NCBI RefSeq assembly: GCF_001039355.2
Contig: NW_019774737.1
Coordinates: 228,683 to 267,678, forward strand
Length of the DNA: 38,996 bases
Reading direction: 5' to 3'
Source: Lingula anatina
Lineage: Eukaryota; Brachiopoda; Lingulata; Lingulida; Lingulidae
Numbering within the stretch: the stretch's first letter is position 1; each line of letters opens with the position of its first letter. Below are positions 1 to 14,000 of this stretch, in pieces. Below the pieces are notes generated by a model. The model saw nothing but the letters and a program-made list of their open reading frames with translations, did no database searches and was not told the DNA's origin. The position numbers and the translations under genes are program-made.

Positions 1-183
1 ACTGCCAGTGTAAAGCAGGTTCCGAGACAGTTAGAAGTTGTGCACATCCTGTGGTATATGGGGTTTGCCATGAGGCAGGGATACAATCGTAAATTATGTT
101 GTGGAGAAGGCTGTTTGGATGCCTCACATTTACCAACATCAAGTAGTGAGACAGAAAGTGTTTCGGACAGCACATCTGATTAA
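1..183 (+). pseudogene. SWIM-type zinc-finger fossil, C-terminal fragment, cut by window edge
   Basis: Reading from base 3 gives CQCKAGSETVRSCAH, which fits the SWIM zinc-finger pattern CxCx(n)CxH. From about base 52 the continuation lies in another frame: WYMGFAMRQ, then a serine- and acid-rich tail ending at the TAA at 181-183. In related invertebrate proteins, as I recall them, the CCAH motif is followed by about five residues and then WYLGYAR. Here only four bases separate CAT from TGG, so a small deletion appears to have shifted the frame. SWIM fingers of this type occur in many repetitive, transposon-associated proteins of invertebrates. The rest of the gene would lie to the left of the window. 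It could instead be a normal last exon read only in frame 1, which is open from base 1. The motif match is seen in the sequence; the transposon origin is inference. Confidence 0.5.
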
Positions 184-2030
184 TTATCTATTGTTTCTTA
201 TACATTTTTTATTCTCATATTTGTATATTTTGTATAAATGACTCTGGTGTAGCATTCTATACAGGTGATTTTACGTGATTTATTTCTTTGTCATACAGAT
301 TATTGGCCATAACTGTTATCATGTGTACTATATTTTCATTCAGTTTTTACTTTTATCTTATCATTATTTTGGTACAATTTATACCTTGTTTATTTTATGG
401 TTAATGGAAACATTCTAAATCGCTGTTTAGAATGCTTTTACACATGATTTTTTTGTTGTTACTGTAACAGCCTTTTGCTTTTAGCATTTTTTACTATTCC
501 TTAGAGCCTTGTACAAAATGTGTTTTGGTTAACTATACAATTCTTTAGACCAAAAAATGCTGGCCTGTGAGAAAAGTTATATAAAATTAATAAATACGCT
601 GAAACAAGTTTTCCTAGTTACAAGATTTTTATACAGTAAAGTGAAATCAGTGATGGCTTCTGTGAGAAAATATCATAATACACCCCCCTCTCTTCTCTAG
701 GATTAAAAAAATAATAACAAATACTTTCCTATTTACTTGTGCCACACCACAAGTATTTAACATATAACTCTTTTTTACAGCACAAGGCAAGTTTCATTAG
801 AAAAAATCATTAATGTAATATTTATGCTGAAACAAGTTGCTCTGATTTATTAGGCTGCATACAACAGGTAAATCTGGCTACCCCCCCCCCCCCCCACACA
901 CACACATATAACTCATTAAAAATACTAAGTTACGATGCCTCAAACCAAATAATATTTTTTCACGCAACAAATATATGCATAAACTTTATAACAGAAAATT
1001 ATTTTTTAAATTTGGCGATGGACACTTTGCCAATGGTTATCTGCACTCATCCTTTTCAGAAAGACTAAATAACTTCTAGCGATTCAGTGCAGAAGTCGAA
1101 GTGTAACCTGTCCCTTAGCACAATATCAGGCCTGCTGCAAATTTGCAACGAATTTGTCGCAATATTGCTTGCTGCAAACTGCAATCCCTTCTTGCAAATT
1201 TGCAGCAAACATGCTGCAATGTGGCTGTGAATTAGCAGCAATAATTCTTTTCTTGCAAATTCCTCCAAACTCGTTGCCGCAAGCTTTAAGAAATCATTTC
1301 CAGTAGTCTTTGTATTGTGTTTTGTGTCATATTTGTCTCACAGAGTGGTGACAATGTTTAAGTGATCAGCCTTATTGAAGTGAATGTGAGCCAATCGCTT
1401 GCTTTACTGTATGTGGGCCTACGACGTTTTTATCATTGCAAAAAGTTTCGATGCTGTCTCGCCTATTCAGTAAGCAATGCTTTCTTCCCATTTAATTAAA
1501 GGCACGCTGTGATTGGTTGTTGCTTTAGATTGTAGCAACAGTAACAATAACTGTAAAATATATGACAGTAATTTGAAAGTGGGTAAAGTATATTAAGGGG
1601 CTGATTACTCGAATTGCGCATTGCAGAGAAACATCTCAGAAGCGTTTTTTGGCGATGCAGAGATTCTAAACGGGGAGATAGTCCAGGGCACACTTCATCA
1701 CACTTATGCTAAATGCTCATGCATAACCTGTAAAAAGGAATAATCCTCTTGTTGACAAATACTGAAGGTAAGTTGATTTCTGATTCTCTTGAGACGTGTT
1801 CAATTGTTGCAAACATTCGTACAAAGAAAGAACCCAAGATTTAGACCCCTGTCATAATTCACTTTTGTCCATAAGGTCTGACCGGTAAATATGTTTACAA
1901 ATGAGCACGCTATTCCATTTTTGCGAGTGTAAAATATTAGGACTGTTATGAACTCCAAAGGTACCAAAGTAATTACTTTTGGGTCAGTTTACTTCATATT
2001 CTCGCCGATATGCCATGGTTTGAACATTTA
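184..2030. other. Intergenic, no gene seen
   Basis: AT-rich sequence with no convincing coding or splice structure on either strand. It holds a short C-run followed by a CA run at about 883-906, and a patch at about 1130-1270 rich in TGCAA/TTGCA words, including the palindrome TTGCAAATTTGCA. AATAAA-like signals near 587 could serve a gene to the left. Confidence 0.5.
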
Positions 2031-2277
2031 GACTGGGTTTCCATACTTAGATCGATCCAACTCGATCGACCTAACTCCCTGGGGGTTCACGCTAAATCGC
2101 TATCAGCTCAAGAGGCTTAAATGTCTGTCACGCCTACCGAATCAGCTAGGGGTAAAGATAATTATCCCCTAACAGTTTTACTAGGCGTGACAGACGTTTA
2201 AGTCGGTTAGTTTGATAGCAATTTAGTGAGACTCCCCAGGGAGATAGATCGATCCAAATATCTGTGGGAATGGTCCC
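2031..2277. mobile_element. Palindromic MITE, copy 1 (PIF/Harbinger-like), 247 bp
   Basis: Nearly the whole stretch folds on itself. The outer arms share ATCGATC-containing sequence, followed by CTCCCTGGGG on the left and CCCCAGGGAG on the right. The inner arms are CTTAAATGTCTGTCACGCC and, on the right, the inverted match ending GACAGACGTTTAAG. Flanking bases are TTA on the left and ATA on the right, one mismatch from a 3-bp target duplication. Two related copies lie at 27405-27630 and 30807-31021 with cleaner duplications. There is no coding capacity, so it would be mobilised in trans. The superfamily call rests on duplication length and end structure only. This is the most complete hairpin of the three. 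Confidence 0.75.
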
Positions 2278-3915
2278 ATAGACTGGAACCTTTTTTCCTA
2301 TTTATGTGGTGAGCCAATAGGAGCAGTCTCCTGTGACCTTTACAGTTACTATCGAAGAAAAGCTTGAAGATCGCGAGGGAGTACTGCTAAGCAGCCAATC
2401 CAGTCCGCTCAAAAACCTCAAAGTCAATTAGCTATAATACCAGCGATATTGGTTAGAAGATATAAATTGTTACGAAAGGTTTAAGAGTTATGCTTTTCAT
2501 TGACGACTTACGAAAATTTGGCACATTTAGTGTGGTTAACGGCCTTCAATATTTATTAAATTCTTTTAGCAAAATCTATTAACAGAAATTATATTCGTAA
2601 AAAAAAGAATTAAATGGTTAGAACTAATATTGAGGGACACCTTATAGACTACTTCATTGACCCTAAACCATACCGACCATATAACTATGACTGAGTGTTC
2701 AGGATTTTCACAGAGCCATGGAAAGAGTGTCCGAGATTGTAGCTTTTATACTATGGTTACTGTGCTGAGACGTTATTTTGTGTGCTTTTGCTCCATTTTC
2801 TGGTGGACATTCTGCTTAATGGTGTTCTTTATTCGCATTGCTTCTAGTTTGCAGCTATTTAATTTGTCCGAACCATAGGCACGTTACAATAATCATTTAC
2901 CTAAACTAGTTCAGTTCCTTCAAAGGTGACATATATGATAAGCAAAACATGCTTGCAACTTTTCACAACATTTTCGTTTTAACTTTTTGTACATAAAGGA
3001 CCGTGTTTATTGTTTCTACTTGTGAAAAATAGTTTTGAAAATATGAACGTCTGTGATACAGGCTACGTAAAACACAGAGGTTAATGACTACACATGACTG
3101 TCTAGAAATCCCTTGCCATGTAATTTAAGCCAATGAATGAATATTTACAGACGTGTCAAAACAGTTGCTTCAATGTCTGCTGGAAACAAAGTGTTTCAAT
3201 GTCTATTTCAAAGCACTAGCGACCAATATACAAGACAATTGCTAAAAAAATGTTAGATCTATTGCATTGAATTCAGTATTTTATAATTTTGTATATTATC
3301 TCATTTAAGGCCTGGGCAATGGCTCGCATGAGAGTTAAGTCCCATGGGAGTACTTCATATCATACCAATAGCAGGAGGATATGGCAGATTCTCAATCCAT
3401 GCAACCTCCTCCCCCAAATATTCCCTGTTCCCCATTTCATGGCTGCATTATATATTTCGAAAGTCAATGCTATATTTAGGAATTTAATTTTTTGTCTTCA
3501 AACATAATGTTTATGAATCACAGAAAAGGCTATTTTGAAACTCTATTTCGCCCCTTGTACGAAAAAGCGTGTGTGTGCATTCGTGCGTGTGTGTCGTTTG
3601 TGTGTTGTAACTGTGTGCCAATTGCCATTAATTTATGAAAAAATCATTTCTGCAAAACTTCTCAAGATTTTAATAATTACTTTATAACATTACACTATTA
3701 CAATGGCAGATCTAGAGCATTAGAAAAGAGGTTAACATTGTACGAGATAAAGGATTTTCTCCACACAGCTGTATATCCATTTCCCCCACTGAAGGATATT
3801 ACAATATTATTGTTTCTGTGATCTTCTGTCAAATGCAAGCGTCGTTTTAGTAAGTCAATTGGGCAAATAACAGATTGTTTTATTTTAGGACACAAGTATT
3901 ATTGGATAAGTCACC
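2278..3915. other. Intergenic, upstream region of the GPCR gene
   Basis: No supported gene. Short open frames at 2657-2878 and 3289-3507 lack splice context or recognisable motifs. A TG-rich stretch lies at about 3569-3610. The segment just before 3916 is the likely 5' UTR or promoter of the GPCR; no clear TATA box was assigned. Confidence 0.4.
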
Positions 3916-5526
3916 ATGGCAAGTGACGCTGACCAGGCGATTCCAACAGTTGCTAGCACCGAGTTATACGCATCCATCTCGTTGCTTGCCGTCGTTGCCA
4001 TCTTGGGAACTTTGGGGAACATCCTCGTATGCATCATTTATTTGAAAAAGCCGAAAAGACAGAGAGGTCGACAGCACACGAGACCAATTACCACCGTCTT
4101 TATTTTGACACTTGCATACATTGACCTCTTCGTGTGCACGGTGATTGTTCCAAGTACCATTGTCATAGAATGGCTCGAGTTCAAAATTGACTCCGATATT
4201 ACTTGTAAAGTGTATCACATGTTGCTGGCTTCTACTGTGCCTGCCAGTGCTCTTGTAATGGGAGCTATTGCCGTTGACAGATGTTTGCTAATTTACTTCC
4301 CTGGGAAGTACCAACCGACCACAAAAGTGATGAAGATGACATGCTTTGGTTTGGTTTGTTTGGCATTAACGCTCGGTATAATCGCATCGCTCTGCTACGG
4401 GGTTACTGAGAGAAGCAACGAAACAGAAAGACAAGCACCATCACCTCTTACACTAGAATCCGAGGAATTTGCCGTTGTACCTGGAAACAACGATTTTGTT
4501 TCGGTCTCTACTACACGTAATACAACTTTGCCATCGTTTACAAGGAACACCCCAAATTACCCAGGCCCCGAAAATGAGCAAAACGTTACACTAAATGTAT
4601 CCATTGGAGGACAATGTTCTCGGGTCAACACTATCTTAAGCTTTGACTTTCAAAGAGTGTATAGGGCAGTCCACGGTAGTGTGTTCATCATTTCCTTTGT
4701 CGTAATCAGCGTGGCGTATGCAGCGTTTTTCATCAGAAAGCACAGCTATAACAGAAAACGCGCGGAGCGTGTTGGCGGTCGTCGGGTCCGTGCTTTGTAT
4801 GCGACAATGCACCGAAGAAAAGATCGCGCTGTTCACCGTGTTGGGTCTGTTTCAATCGACCAATATCTACCGAGGGAGCACACTGAAAGTACATCCGATG
4901 GTAGGTCAGATATTTCTAATCAGGTGGAAACAAGTGACTCAACTGAGACCGAAAATTCGGTTCACAGTCACGAAGGAGACACAAGTATCAGCAGTGACAC
5001 CAGCGTTGTCTGGTACAGACGGGAAGATTTCAAGGAAAGCATGGCATGCAACACGGATACAAACAGCCATCGGCAATTCAAAGAAACAGACCAGGGCCAA
5101 GAGGGTTTGCAGCAAAATTGTACTTATGGTGCAAACGAGTCGGCTGACCAGTCCCTTGTGAAAATGACTACTAGATCTACTAACAAGAGGCTTCATTCTC
5201 CATCGTTAATAGAGAGCCAACAAAGTGATACCGTTTTTGTTGCAACACATGACATGGGGAACGTCGACAGAGAAGACTCGGTGCAAGCAAAGGAACTCAT
5301 TCAGAAGATCCTCGTGAAGTATGACATGAGGAGTGCTTCTATGCTATCTGTTGTCATCCTTGTATTTATACTGACTTACATTCCAGCGACGCTGATGACG
5401 TACCAGATTGTTCCATTCAATCTCGTTATTTTCTATCTTTATTTCGTCAATAACATGATCAATCCACTAATTTATTCCATATTCAGTAAGCAAACAAGGA
5501 AAGCGTTGAAGAAATTATTTTCCTAA
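3916..5526 (+). CDS. Orphan class A (rhodopsin-like) GPCR, intronless, 536 aa
   Basis: Predicted seven-helix plasma-membrane receptor. TM1 is near residues 18-43 (with GN at 34-35), TM2 58-82, TM3 97-121, TM4 140-162, TM5 250-273, TM6 472-498 and TM7 500-523. Class A marks: Cys97 at the top of TM3 with Cys234 in extracellular loop 2 as a likely disulfide, DRC at 121-123 replacing DRY, and NPLIY at 516-520. TM6 has lost the usual CWxP (it reads LTYIP). The TM3 position normally holding the aminergic Asp is Leu104, so an amine ligand is unlikely. Extracellular loop 2 is very long (about 163-250) with sequons at N168, N202, N223 and N227. Intracellular loop 3 is about 195 residues and rich in Ser, Thr and acidic residues, suggesting regulation by phosphorylation. 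The start sits in a strong Kozak context (CACCATGG). Ligand and closest subfamily are not recognised. Confidence 0.93.
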   Translation: MASDADQAIPTVASTELYASISLLAVVAILGTLGNILVCIIYLKKPKRQRGRQHTRPITTVFILTLAYIDLFVCTVIVPSTIVIEWLEFKIDSDITCKVYHMLLASTVPASALVMGAIAVDRCLLIYFPGKYQPTTKVMKMTCFGLVCLALTLGIIASLCYGVTERSNETERQAPSPLTLESEEFAVVPGNNDFVSVSTTRNTTLPSFTRNTPNYPGPENEQNVTLNVSIGGQCSRVNTILSFDFQRVYRAVHGSVFIISFVVISVAYAAFFIRKHSYNRKRAERVGGRRVRALYATMHRRKDRAVHRVGSVSIDQYLPREHTESTSDGRSDISNQVETSDSTETENSVHSHEGDTSISSDTSVVWYRREDFKESMACNTDTNSHRQFKETDQGQEGLQQNCTYGANESADQSLVKMTTRSTNKRLHSPSLIESQQSDTVFVATHDMGNVDREDSVQAKELIQKILVKYDMRSASMLSVVILVFILTYIPATLMTYQIVPFNLVIFYLYFVNNMINPLIYSIFSKQTRKALKKLFS

Positions 5527-5974
5527 ATACTGAATATGACATTAAAATTTGATATATTATATGGCTCATTTTTTAGTTCAAAGTTAGCCTTGTCAGCTGT
5601 GATGACATATGGTCCCACATACATAGTTTAGAAAGGTTCGCTTGCAACTTAGCAGTTTAAAGTACATTCCATGTAATATTAGAATTAACTTTGTAAGCAT
5701 TATATTTGTAAATATTGTAATTTTGATAACAGATTAAACTGCTTAGTTTGGTCTGTTTTACTTTAGTGTAAAAACGACGTGTAACTTTGTATGATTGTCA
5801 TATCAGTATTTAAATCCCGTTTCAGTCTACTTCGGTCTGCACCGTAGCTTTGTACATAACGTTCTTCACGAATGTTACTATTTTCTTTGACTTCCTTTTT
5901 GTTGTTGTTGATGACGTCTTGTTCTTTGCTCAAATGATATGAGGCATATCGCCCATACAACTGTAACTAACTTT

Positions 5975-5980
5975 AATAAA
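5975..5980 (+). terminator. Candidate polyadenylation signal of the GPCR gene
   Basis: AATAAA about 450 bases after the stop codon, followed by T-rich and GTTG-containing sequence. An earlier ATTAAA near 5540 is an alternative. Confidence 0.4.
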
Positions 5981-7166
5981 TTTTTTGTTGTAAAGTTACG
6001 CAAACTAGTTCCTTGGGGGTAACTGCGGTCATTTTATTAATCGTGGCAATGGTCCTCTGACGGTGTTTTTGCTAGGTAGGTCGAACCACAAGATTTTGCG
6101 CATTCGGTTGCTTCTTTTTTTATGTATTGACATTCTACATAAAGTCAACACCTGTGCACTTTCATATTCATCAGTTTTGTAAGTTTGAAGACAAAAGGTC
6201 AAACGGTGGTCCACCTATCGCATTATCTCTAGAGTACACGGCAACGACAGGTGATGGGACGTAAAACACTTGTAGAGCACAAAATCTTTTTGTTGCCTTT
6301 ACCGACACCCCTCGGGCTTTTGCACACAGGTTGGCCAAGCGTTAATAGCCAATTCGCCGCTTTAAAAATGGGAGATAGTGATCGGCTTCGGACATTTCTC
6401 CGTAACCAAGTAGGATATTATCATGAAAACTGGCGCCTTTGGACGACTACGATGTGAACTACAACCTGGGATACGAACCCCTTATTACCATGTTCCATTA
6501 AAGGCCACATTACGGCTCTTTGCTTTAAAAAAAATCAAGCAAATCTTTGGGAACGACTTGTAGTACGTATCGTTGGCTGTTCAAGCTTAAAATCGAAATT
6601 GCAGTTCAAAAACGCTGCTGTTGCGTCATCAGCTCGTGTTGATAAACTCACCCCAATGTACTTTTGATGAAACAATTTCTCATAACAGGACGTTTATTTC
6701 CCCGTTATCTAAGTGAATAAGTAGAAAATTCTTACGTATCAACCCCTCGATTCCGTGATTGTTCCATCCAGTAAAGAACACGGAAGCACGTTGTTAAAAG
6801 AACAGATGCACCCGTCACGGCCGTTTCACTAACCGCAAAGGTCAACGGTTAATATCCACGGGGACAGGAAGTGTCAGTTTCAAAATACAATTTTGTGTTA
6901 TATTAGGTGGAAAATTCACAAAGAGAGACAGAAGTTCCGAAAAAATGGCCTGAACGTGAACACGGCGATTGGTGCCAGATGTGTCCAGACACAAGAATCA
7001 TCCTGTCATAAGATGTTGATGGAATTTTAGGGAACTACGATACTACTGTTCCACCATTTATAGTTACGTGAAAGGGTTAAAACATTGCTTAGTTCAAACC
7101 TAAAGCAGCAAACTTATCAGTTACTCCAAGTAGGTCATAAAACAGACAAGTAATCCACTTGATGAA
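5981..7166. other. Intergenic, possibly with an old LINE scrap
   Basis: No intact gene. On the minus strand around 6035-6130 a reading frame gives RKILWFDLPSKNTV, which loosely resembles the RKIIWFNPP motif common near the end of some retroelement reverse transcriptases. The match is short and lacks catalytic motifs, so it is only suggestive. The + open frame at 6251-6457 has no recognisable domain. Confidence 0.25.
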
Positions 7167-7172
7167 TTTATT
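7167..7172 (-). terminator. Candidate polyadenylation signal of RPS15A
   Basis: Minus-strand AATAAA (TTTATT on +) about 100 bases downstream of the RPS15A stop codon at 7274-7276, a normal spacing for a short ribosomal-protein 3' UTR. Confidence 0.55.
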
Positions 7173-7273
7173 TTGTATACAAACTTCACCACTTTTTGTT
7201 AACTTAGTGATTTTAGTTAATGTCCTTTCGATTCTCACTTTTCTAATAGTTGATGTTGCATTTTTTTCTGTCT

Positions 7274-10169
<2,896 letters not shown>

Positions 10170-10526
10170 TGTGGCAGGGGTGGCTTCTGAAAGAATATAT
10201 ATATAAATAAATAAATTAATTAAAATAAACACAATGAACAGAATCATAACTGCGACTAACAGTAGGCAAGACACCAGAACTTTTCTTTCTTTCTTTCATT
10301 ACAGGCAGACAACCAAGTCGGTACAAAATGTGGAGCTAGCCCAAACACGAACAATCCATTTAAATACATAGTGGTTCTAAAAATATAATATATACGAATG
10401 ATTCACGTGGCTTAAAGTGAACAAGAGCATATATTTGTATAGAATCCTGCATTAAAAGCGATAAAGGGTCATTATAAAAGGCGATGATCGTGGATTATTT
10501 TCCAGTCACCCAACTGAGAAACCTAC

Positions 10527-10550
10527 ATGCCAATATGGCTGCAAAAAAGG
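10527..10550 (-). promoter_or_regulatory. Probable RPS15A first (noncoding) exon with 5'-TOP pyrimidine tract
   Basis: On the minus strand CCTTTTTTGC (10550-10541) resembles a terminal oligopyrimidine start typical of ribosomal-protein mRNAs. It is followed by 14 bases and a good donor GTAGGT (intron starting at 10526). Joining to the acceptor at 10187-10188 gives a short 5' UTR before the ATG. TOP tracts mediate growth-dependent translational control. Exon borders are inferred from motifs only. Confidence 0.4.
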
Positions 10551-11001
10551 CCGAAAAGTGGTTCGGCAAGGTGAAGGTCAATAAGGTGCGTGAGGTAATG
10601 CGAGATTTCCAATAAAGCGCTTTTTATCTCGTAACATAAGTTGTGTTTATGATCTTGTTATATCCAGAGCATCTGACTTATAGTCCTATGAACAACTTGT
10701 TAATTTTAATTGTTATTTTGGTAATAATATGAAGTATTGTACTGCTTCTTTAAACGAGATTTTGCACCTAACAACTTTTGTATACACCGCCATGATGGCT
10801 TCTCATGTCAACACACACTCAGCGTGTAAATATGTAGCGGGCTTGTTGATCGCCAGTTAGCACAGCCATTCTCTAATGGAGTGAGCGAATCCAAAAGAGG
10901 ATTTCTTACGTTTATATGGTTAGATATAATTGCCTATACCACTTAATAGCTTTAGATCGCTGCCACTCAATAATTCCTTGACACAGTTCACGTCCTAAGA
11001 C
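10551..11001. promoter_or_regulatory. Divergent promoter interval between RPS15A and the HEAT-repeat gene
   Basis: RPS15A (minus, first exon near 10550) and the HEAT-repeat gene (plus, ATG at 11002) face away from each other across about 450 bases, so a shared or bidirectional promoter is plausible. No TATA box was seen. A small + open frame at 10535-10615 overlaps the RPS15A first exon antisense. Confidence 0.35.
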
Positions 11002-14000
11002 ATGCCAGGAGTACCAGGAATCACAGAGCGGCCTCGCTCTGTAAAGAGTGGCAAGCCGTTGCCTCAAGCTCACACTGTGCAGCACAGATCAGATCTGCTT
11101 ATGGCGGAACAGGTAAGCTTTTGTTGTTAAATATTTTAGTTGTATTATTTATACTTAGAATTAAAATTGAATCAAATGTTGTGCTCTACTCAGTAGGCAG
11201 CAATAGTTTCCAACATAACACAACACAACACAACACAACACAACATAACATAACATAACATTAGAGTGATAATGAATAAAAAAATTGTGCAGCACATTAA
11301 ATAGGTTATTCTGAATTTTCCATATGTAGGTTCAGACAGTAAGAGAATGCCAAAGTGCCCTGGAAAAAGCACTGGCCGAGTTTGAAGCTCTCAAATCCCC
11401 ATCTGAAACAGAATTGGAATTTCACAAGACAGTGATTGAAGAAATGAAGAGAAAGGCAGAAGAAGCTGTGATGGTGTTACAAGTAATTTTTTTTTCATTG
11501 AAATATATAATGAAAGGCAATTGAAATATATCATTGAGTGTGTGATTTGTTCATGGTTTCGTCTACAGTACTGTATGCCAGAGAGTTCCATTTTCCACAT
11601 CTTTAATCAAAGACTACTTATTTTACTGAATGGCTCAAATTTCTCAAAGAGTAAAATATTTATTTATTTTGAACTCATTTTCAAGGTTGCCAACAAGTTA
11701 AACACGGAGCTTGCCTATGCACGAGTAGTGCTGCACAAAACTTTGGATAATGGTGGAGACCCTAATACCATCAGGAAGAGAATTACATGGATGGAAGATA
11801 AGATGGAAGCACTATGCTGGAAAAAAAGCCCAAGAGTATGTCTATGTTATTTTTACCTATAGATTTGAGAGGTCGTGTTGATGGGAGGAGGGGAGGGGGG
11901 ATTTCAGAAACAAAGTGAATTACTGTATAGCTTTCCCAAAGTCAGGTCAGCTTTTGTTGGACTAACAGGTATGTGCATAAATTCTGGAAGGTGAAATTCT
12001 TAACAAGTTTTGCAGCAGAGATTAGGGTTTTCTAACCCAAAGCTACTTTTAAAGTTTTACATTTGCCCGTTGGTTATGTGTACCATTTGAATGAAATTGT
12101 AGCCTCACAGCCGCAACCAGGTGTCACCCAGAAAAGAATTCCCTAGCAGTTTTCCATCCACACAAGAACAGAGAAATAGAGAGCATACCAGTGTTGGGAG
12201 AAATGATGCAGGTTATGTCACAGATTACAGCACAGCAAACACAATGGAACCTCGGTCAATGAGTGACACTGACGTTCCTGCACATCTTCCCACGTCCCAG
12301 AGACACAGAGAAGAGACACTTGACTCTATGGATCAAAACAGGAGTACCAAAGCTGTAAGGCATAAATTACCTGCCAAGAAGGAAGTAGGAAGAAAAACCA
12401 AGTTGATAGAGGAGCACAGTGGTGGCCAGGTGCCTCCTGAACAAGTCCTGTCAGTTGGTAAGTCTATTTACCTTTATTTTTTTTGTCTAGTCACTAACTA
12501 GGTACAATAAAGGGAAGTTTGGTGTAAACAGATGATAATTTATGGTGACTGTCCAACACATTTCTTATTTTGGCAAAGCTATAAACTATCTGTTTCTTGA
12601 CTTGCATGATTTATTGAAAGGTCTGAAATTTTTTGAAAATATAGTTTACCAAATTTGTTATTTCAGAAAAACTGAAACCGTCACTCAACATACGTCGTGA
12701 GCAAACTGAGCCCCTTTCCCGTCCTAGACCAGAGATGACACAGAGCTCCTTGTATCCTGCTAGTGCCCACACTAAGACGGCAGACCGCCAGATGTCTTTC
12801 TTGTCTTCAGAGCTAAGTGAAGGTCACCTTCACACAGCAGAGCAGATGGACAGGGAAGAAGTTTCGTCTGGACAAAAGGTATGAAACAAGAAAAACATTT
12901 GTGTGGTTTTGTGGATTTGTGACATTCTTTCAAAGAGAAAGTGCTCCATTTTGAATGTGTTGTTATTTAAAGCTCATATTGAATGACATATTTTATTTTA
13001 ATATCCCCCGAAGGCAATTTAAAAAAAGTATCAATAATGATTAGTTTTTATGTCATATTTATTTAGAAATATTGATTGTCCATTTATCCTTGATTTCCAA
13101 TAATTGTTCAGTGGTGACTGTTATAACACTGTTTTAGCAAAATTTAATTTAGGTAATAGTTCATTGTGTTTTTTTTTCTCTATTTCTCTAACTCTCTTCT
13201 AGTCACAACACCAGGAACCAAAGTTTACAGTTGACTCTAGGAAAAGGTTTAAGGAGGAGGACCCAAAGGAGTCTGAGAGGGAGGAGTTTGATGAAGCTGA
13301 CACCAGGTCGGTAGATGAGGGGGGCGACAGGACACCAGTGACCCCTGTCCAGGTGTTCATGACTGAAACTCAAAGGACACAACTGGCCTCCAGGGGAACA
13401 CAGGGTAGTAGAGTGACCATACAGTCACCTAGCAGAGAGGGAGGAGGTGAGGATGAAGCCTTCAGTCCAGGGATGGATCCAGAATTATTTTCTGACAGTC
13501 TTCCAAATTATCTTTATTGATCCATCCTCCATTTTTGACCGTCTTCCAACAGAAAAAAATTAGATACCCGTCAATGTAAACTTGAAAGTCTGACCGTCTT
13601 CCGGAAGACCCAGAAGATGCCCTAAATCCACCCCTGCAGTCTGTGTTTGTATAATGATGATTTATTAAAAGTATACAATCTAAAGATTGAAGTTTTATGT
13701 TCAATGTATAAAATACAATTTACAATTATTTTATTGAAAGACATATATATATATATATAAAAATACTTGAACTTAAAAGTATATGGTAAAGTTCACCAAT
13801 GTTCAAAGGGAATATCAGATAAATAGGATTTAAAGCATCATACATGAACCATGGAATTGATTTATTTCTTGTTTTGTATTTATGTTGTTATTACATATTT
13901 GATTTTCCCAGAAGCTGAATTATCAGATCCAAGTATGCTGATACATGTACAGAGCAGTTTTTAAAAGAATTTTTATACAATTAAATTTTCTTAAGATGGA

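Noticed and set aside
4718-5161. 147-codon open frame within the GPCR gene on the same strand
   Set aside because: Shadow frame of the receptor's third intracellular loop, with no start context or domain.
6029-6214. LINE-like RKILWFDLP fragment on the minus strand
   Set aside because: Only one short motif-like match, without flanking reverse-transcriptase or endonuclease motifs; kept as a note within the intergenic entry.
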